In this document: piece by piece, positions 63,346 through 64,000 of the stretch | Position numbering within the stretch: position 1 is the stretch's first letter | Layout: the number at the start of each line of letters is the position of its first letter | NCBI RefSeq assembly: GCF_023074175.1 | Contig: NZ_JADPKS010000008.1 | Location: 62,001 to 126,000, forward strand | DNA length: 64,000 nucleotides | From: Bradyrhizobium sp. 139 | Lineage (GTDB): Bacteria; Pseudomonadota; Alphaproteobacteria; Rhizobiales; Xanthobacteraceae | Direction of reading: 5' to 3' | Position numbers and translations under genes: made by a program | The notes under the pieces: generated by a model | Databases searched by the model: none | What the model was told of the DNA's origin: nothing | Seen by the model: the letters and a program-made list of their open reading frames with translations, nothing else

Positions 63346-64000
63346 TGCTTCCGCCCTCCAAGAATCGGATCGAGCCAGGAGGGCCAGGCCAGGGCCTTGA
63401 CGAGGTCTGCCCGCTCGGTCGTATCACTACCGGTGCGGCGCGTGAGCAGATCGCCGCAATCATCGATGCGTCGAAGCGTTTGCCGCTCGCGAGGGATGCG
63501 GCTGAGATATTCGCGCGCGACACTGTCAAATCCATCCACCTGCCAACTGTCGATCGCGCGCATCAGGTGCCGCGCAAAGCTCTCGGTCACCTGCACCGCT
63601 CCGGCCTCGCCAAACCCCTCCTGATCCAGGGCGGAGGCGAGCGGATAAACACCGGAATCGTGATCGGCCATTGCCACGGTCCGGATCATGGCTCCGAACA
63701 CGAGCCAGGCCGGCGGCTCATCCTCGTCCGCGGACAGAGGCCAGCCCATCCGTCCCCCGCCAACCAGTCCTCCGTCGATCCTCACGGCATCCGGCCAATC
63801 GATCGCAACCTCCTTGGTCGGTGGCGCATAGGCGCGCAGGGCGTCTGTGAGGGCAACCATGCAGGCGTAGAAAGCGCGTCGCGCAGTCGTCAGTGGCTCA
63901 GCCGGCTCCAGCACCACCGCGAACTCGGCGAGGTCGAACCGTCCGACATAGACCAGCGTGCCAGCGCCGCTTTCGGGTGCAATGCGGCATGCATGAGCAA
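63342..64000 (-). CDS. Biotin/lipoate protein ligase-like protein (partial, N-terminus outside window)
   Basis: The open frame continues to the window edge, so only the last roughly 218 residues are visible. The block EVAIDWPDAVRIDGGLVGGG resembles the ligase catalytic core (D-x-x-IDGxKVGG), but the usual lysine after IDG is leucine-valine (GGLVGGGR). The C-terminal 80 residues form the extra domain often called DUF4444. The weak ligase motif suggests a binding or repurposed function. It opens the coupled block that leads to the formate dehydrogenase genes. Confidence 0.8.
   Translation of the reverse strand, partial: AHACRIAPESGAGTLVYVGRFDLAEFAVVLEPAEPLTTARRAFYACMVALTDALRAYAPPTKEVAIDWPDAVRIDGGLVGGGRMGWPLSADEDEPPAWLVFGAMIRTVAMADHDSGVYPLASALDQEGFGEAGAVQVTESFARHLMRAIDSWQVDGFDSVAREYLSRIPRERQTLRRIDDCGDLLTRRTGSDTTERADLVKALAWPSWLDPILGGRKQ

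Overview
The window reads as chromosome of an alphaproteobacterium of the Bradyrhizobium type (order Hyphomicrobiales). The grounds are high GC, dense operons with 1- or 4-base stop/start overlaps, many ABC importers each with its own regulator, and a quinone-linked formate dehydrogenase locus with DUF3305/DUF3306 genes. This assignment is inference; no rRNA, tRNA, CRISPR array or phage module was seen.

Layout. 1-143: C-terminus of an unidentified protein. 146-11780: amide uptake and hydrolysis. A nine-gene minus-strand operon encodes an amidase, an FmdA-type amidase, a urea/amide-type ABC importer, an SDR and a second amidase. It faces amiC-amiR, and its leader holds a strong intrinsic terminator that AmiR could relieve. 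11942-18332: Ugp-like ABC importer with an EEP-family hydrolase, a Nudix hydrolase and a divergent DeoR regulator. 18486-27931: plus-strand operon with a sugar-type ABC importer, GntR regulator, cytoplasmic sulfatase, its formylglycine-generating enzyme and an atypical ClC protein. 27999-34174: enolase-superfamily enzyme, GMC oxidoreductase and GntR, divergent from a TauABC-type importer. 34387-35632: a decayed IS3-family element.

36063-44952: small exported protein, then a Dpp/Opp-type importer operon with an M20 deacylase and a PPOX flavoprotein, divergent from an AraC regulator. 45063-51495: catabolic-type (class II) HMG-CoA reductase, CaiB/BaiF CoA-transferase, enoyl-CoA hydratase and an orphan solute-binding protein, divergent from a MocR regulator; this is a candidate route for mevalonate or a 3-methyl-branched acid. 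51552-54110: pyruvate kinase among gene remnants (an iron-type ABC ATPase tail, a truncated glycerate kinase, a broken SDR), which marks a past rearrangement. 54658-64000: formate dehydrogenase operon (gamma, beta, alpha, TAT peptide, an HTH-TorD fusion chaperone) behind a translationally coupled block: lipoate-ligase-like protein, DUF6505, DUF6352, DUF3305, DUF3306.

The common theme is scavenging of small organic compounds: five complete ABC importers, each linked to hydrolases or oxidoreductases and a dedicated regulator, followed by formate respiration. The strongest candidates for new biology are the AmiC/AmiR-controlled leader, the self-contained sulfatase/FGE/ClC operon, the HMG-CoA reductase cluster, and the HTH-TorD fusion with its formate dehydrogenase accessory block.
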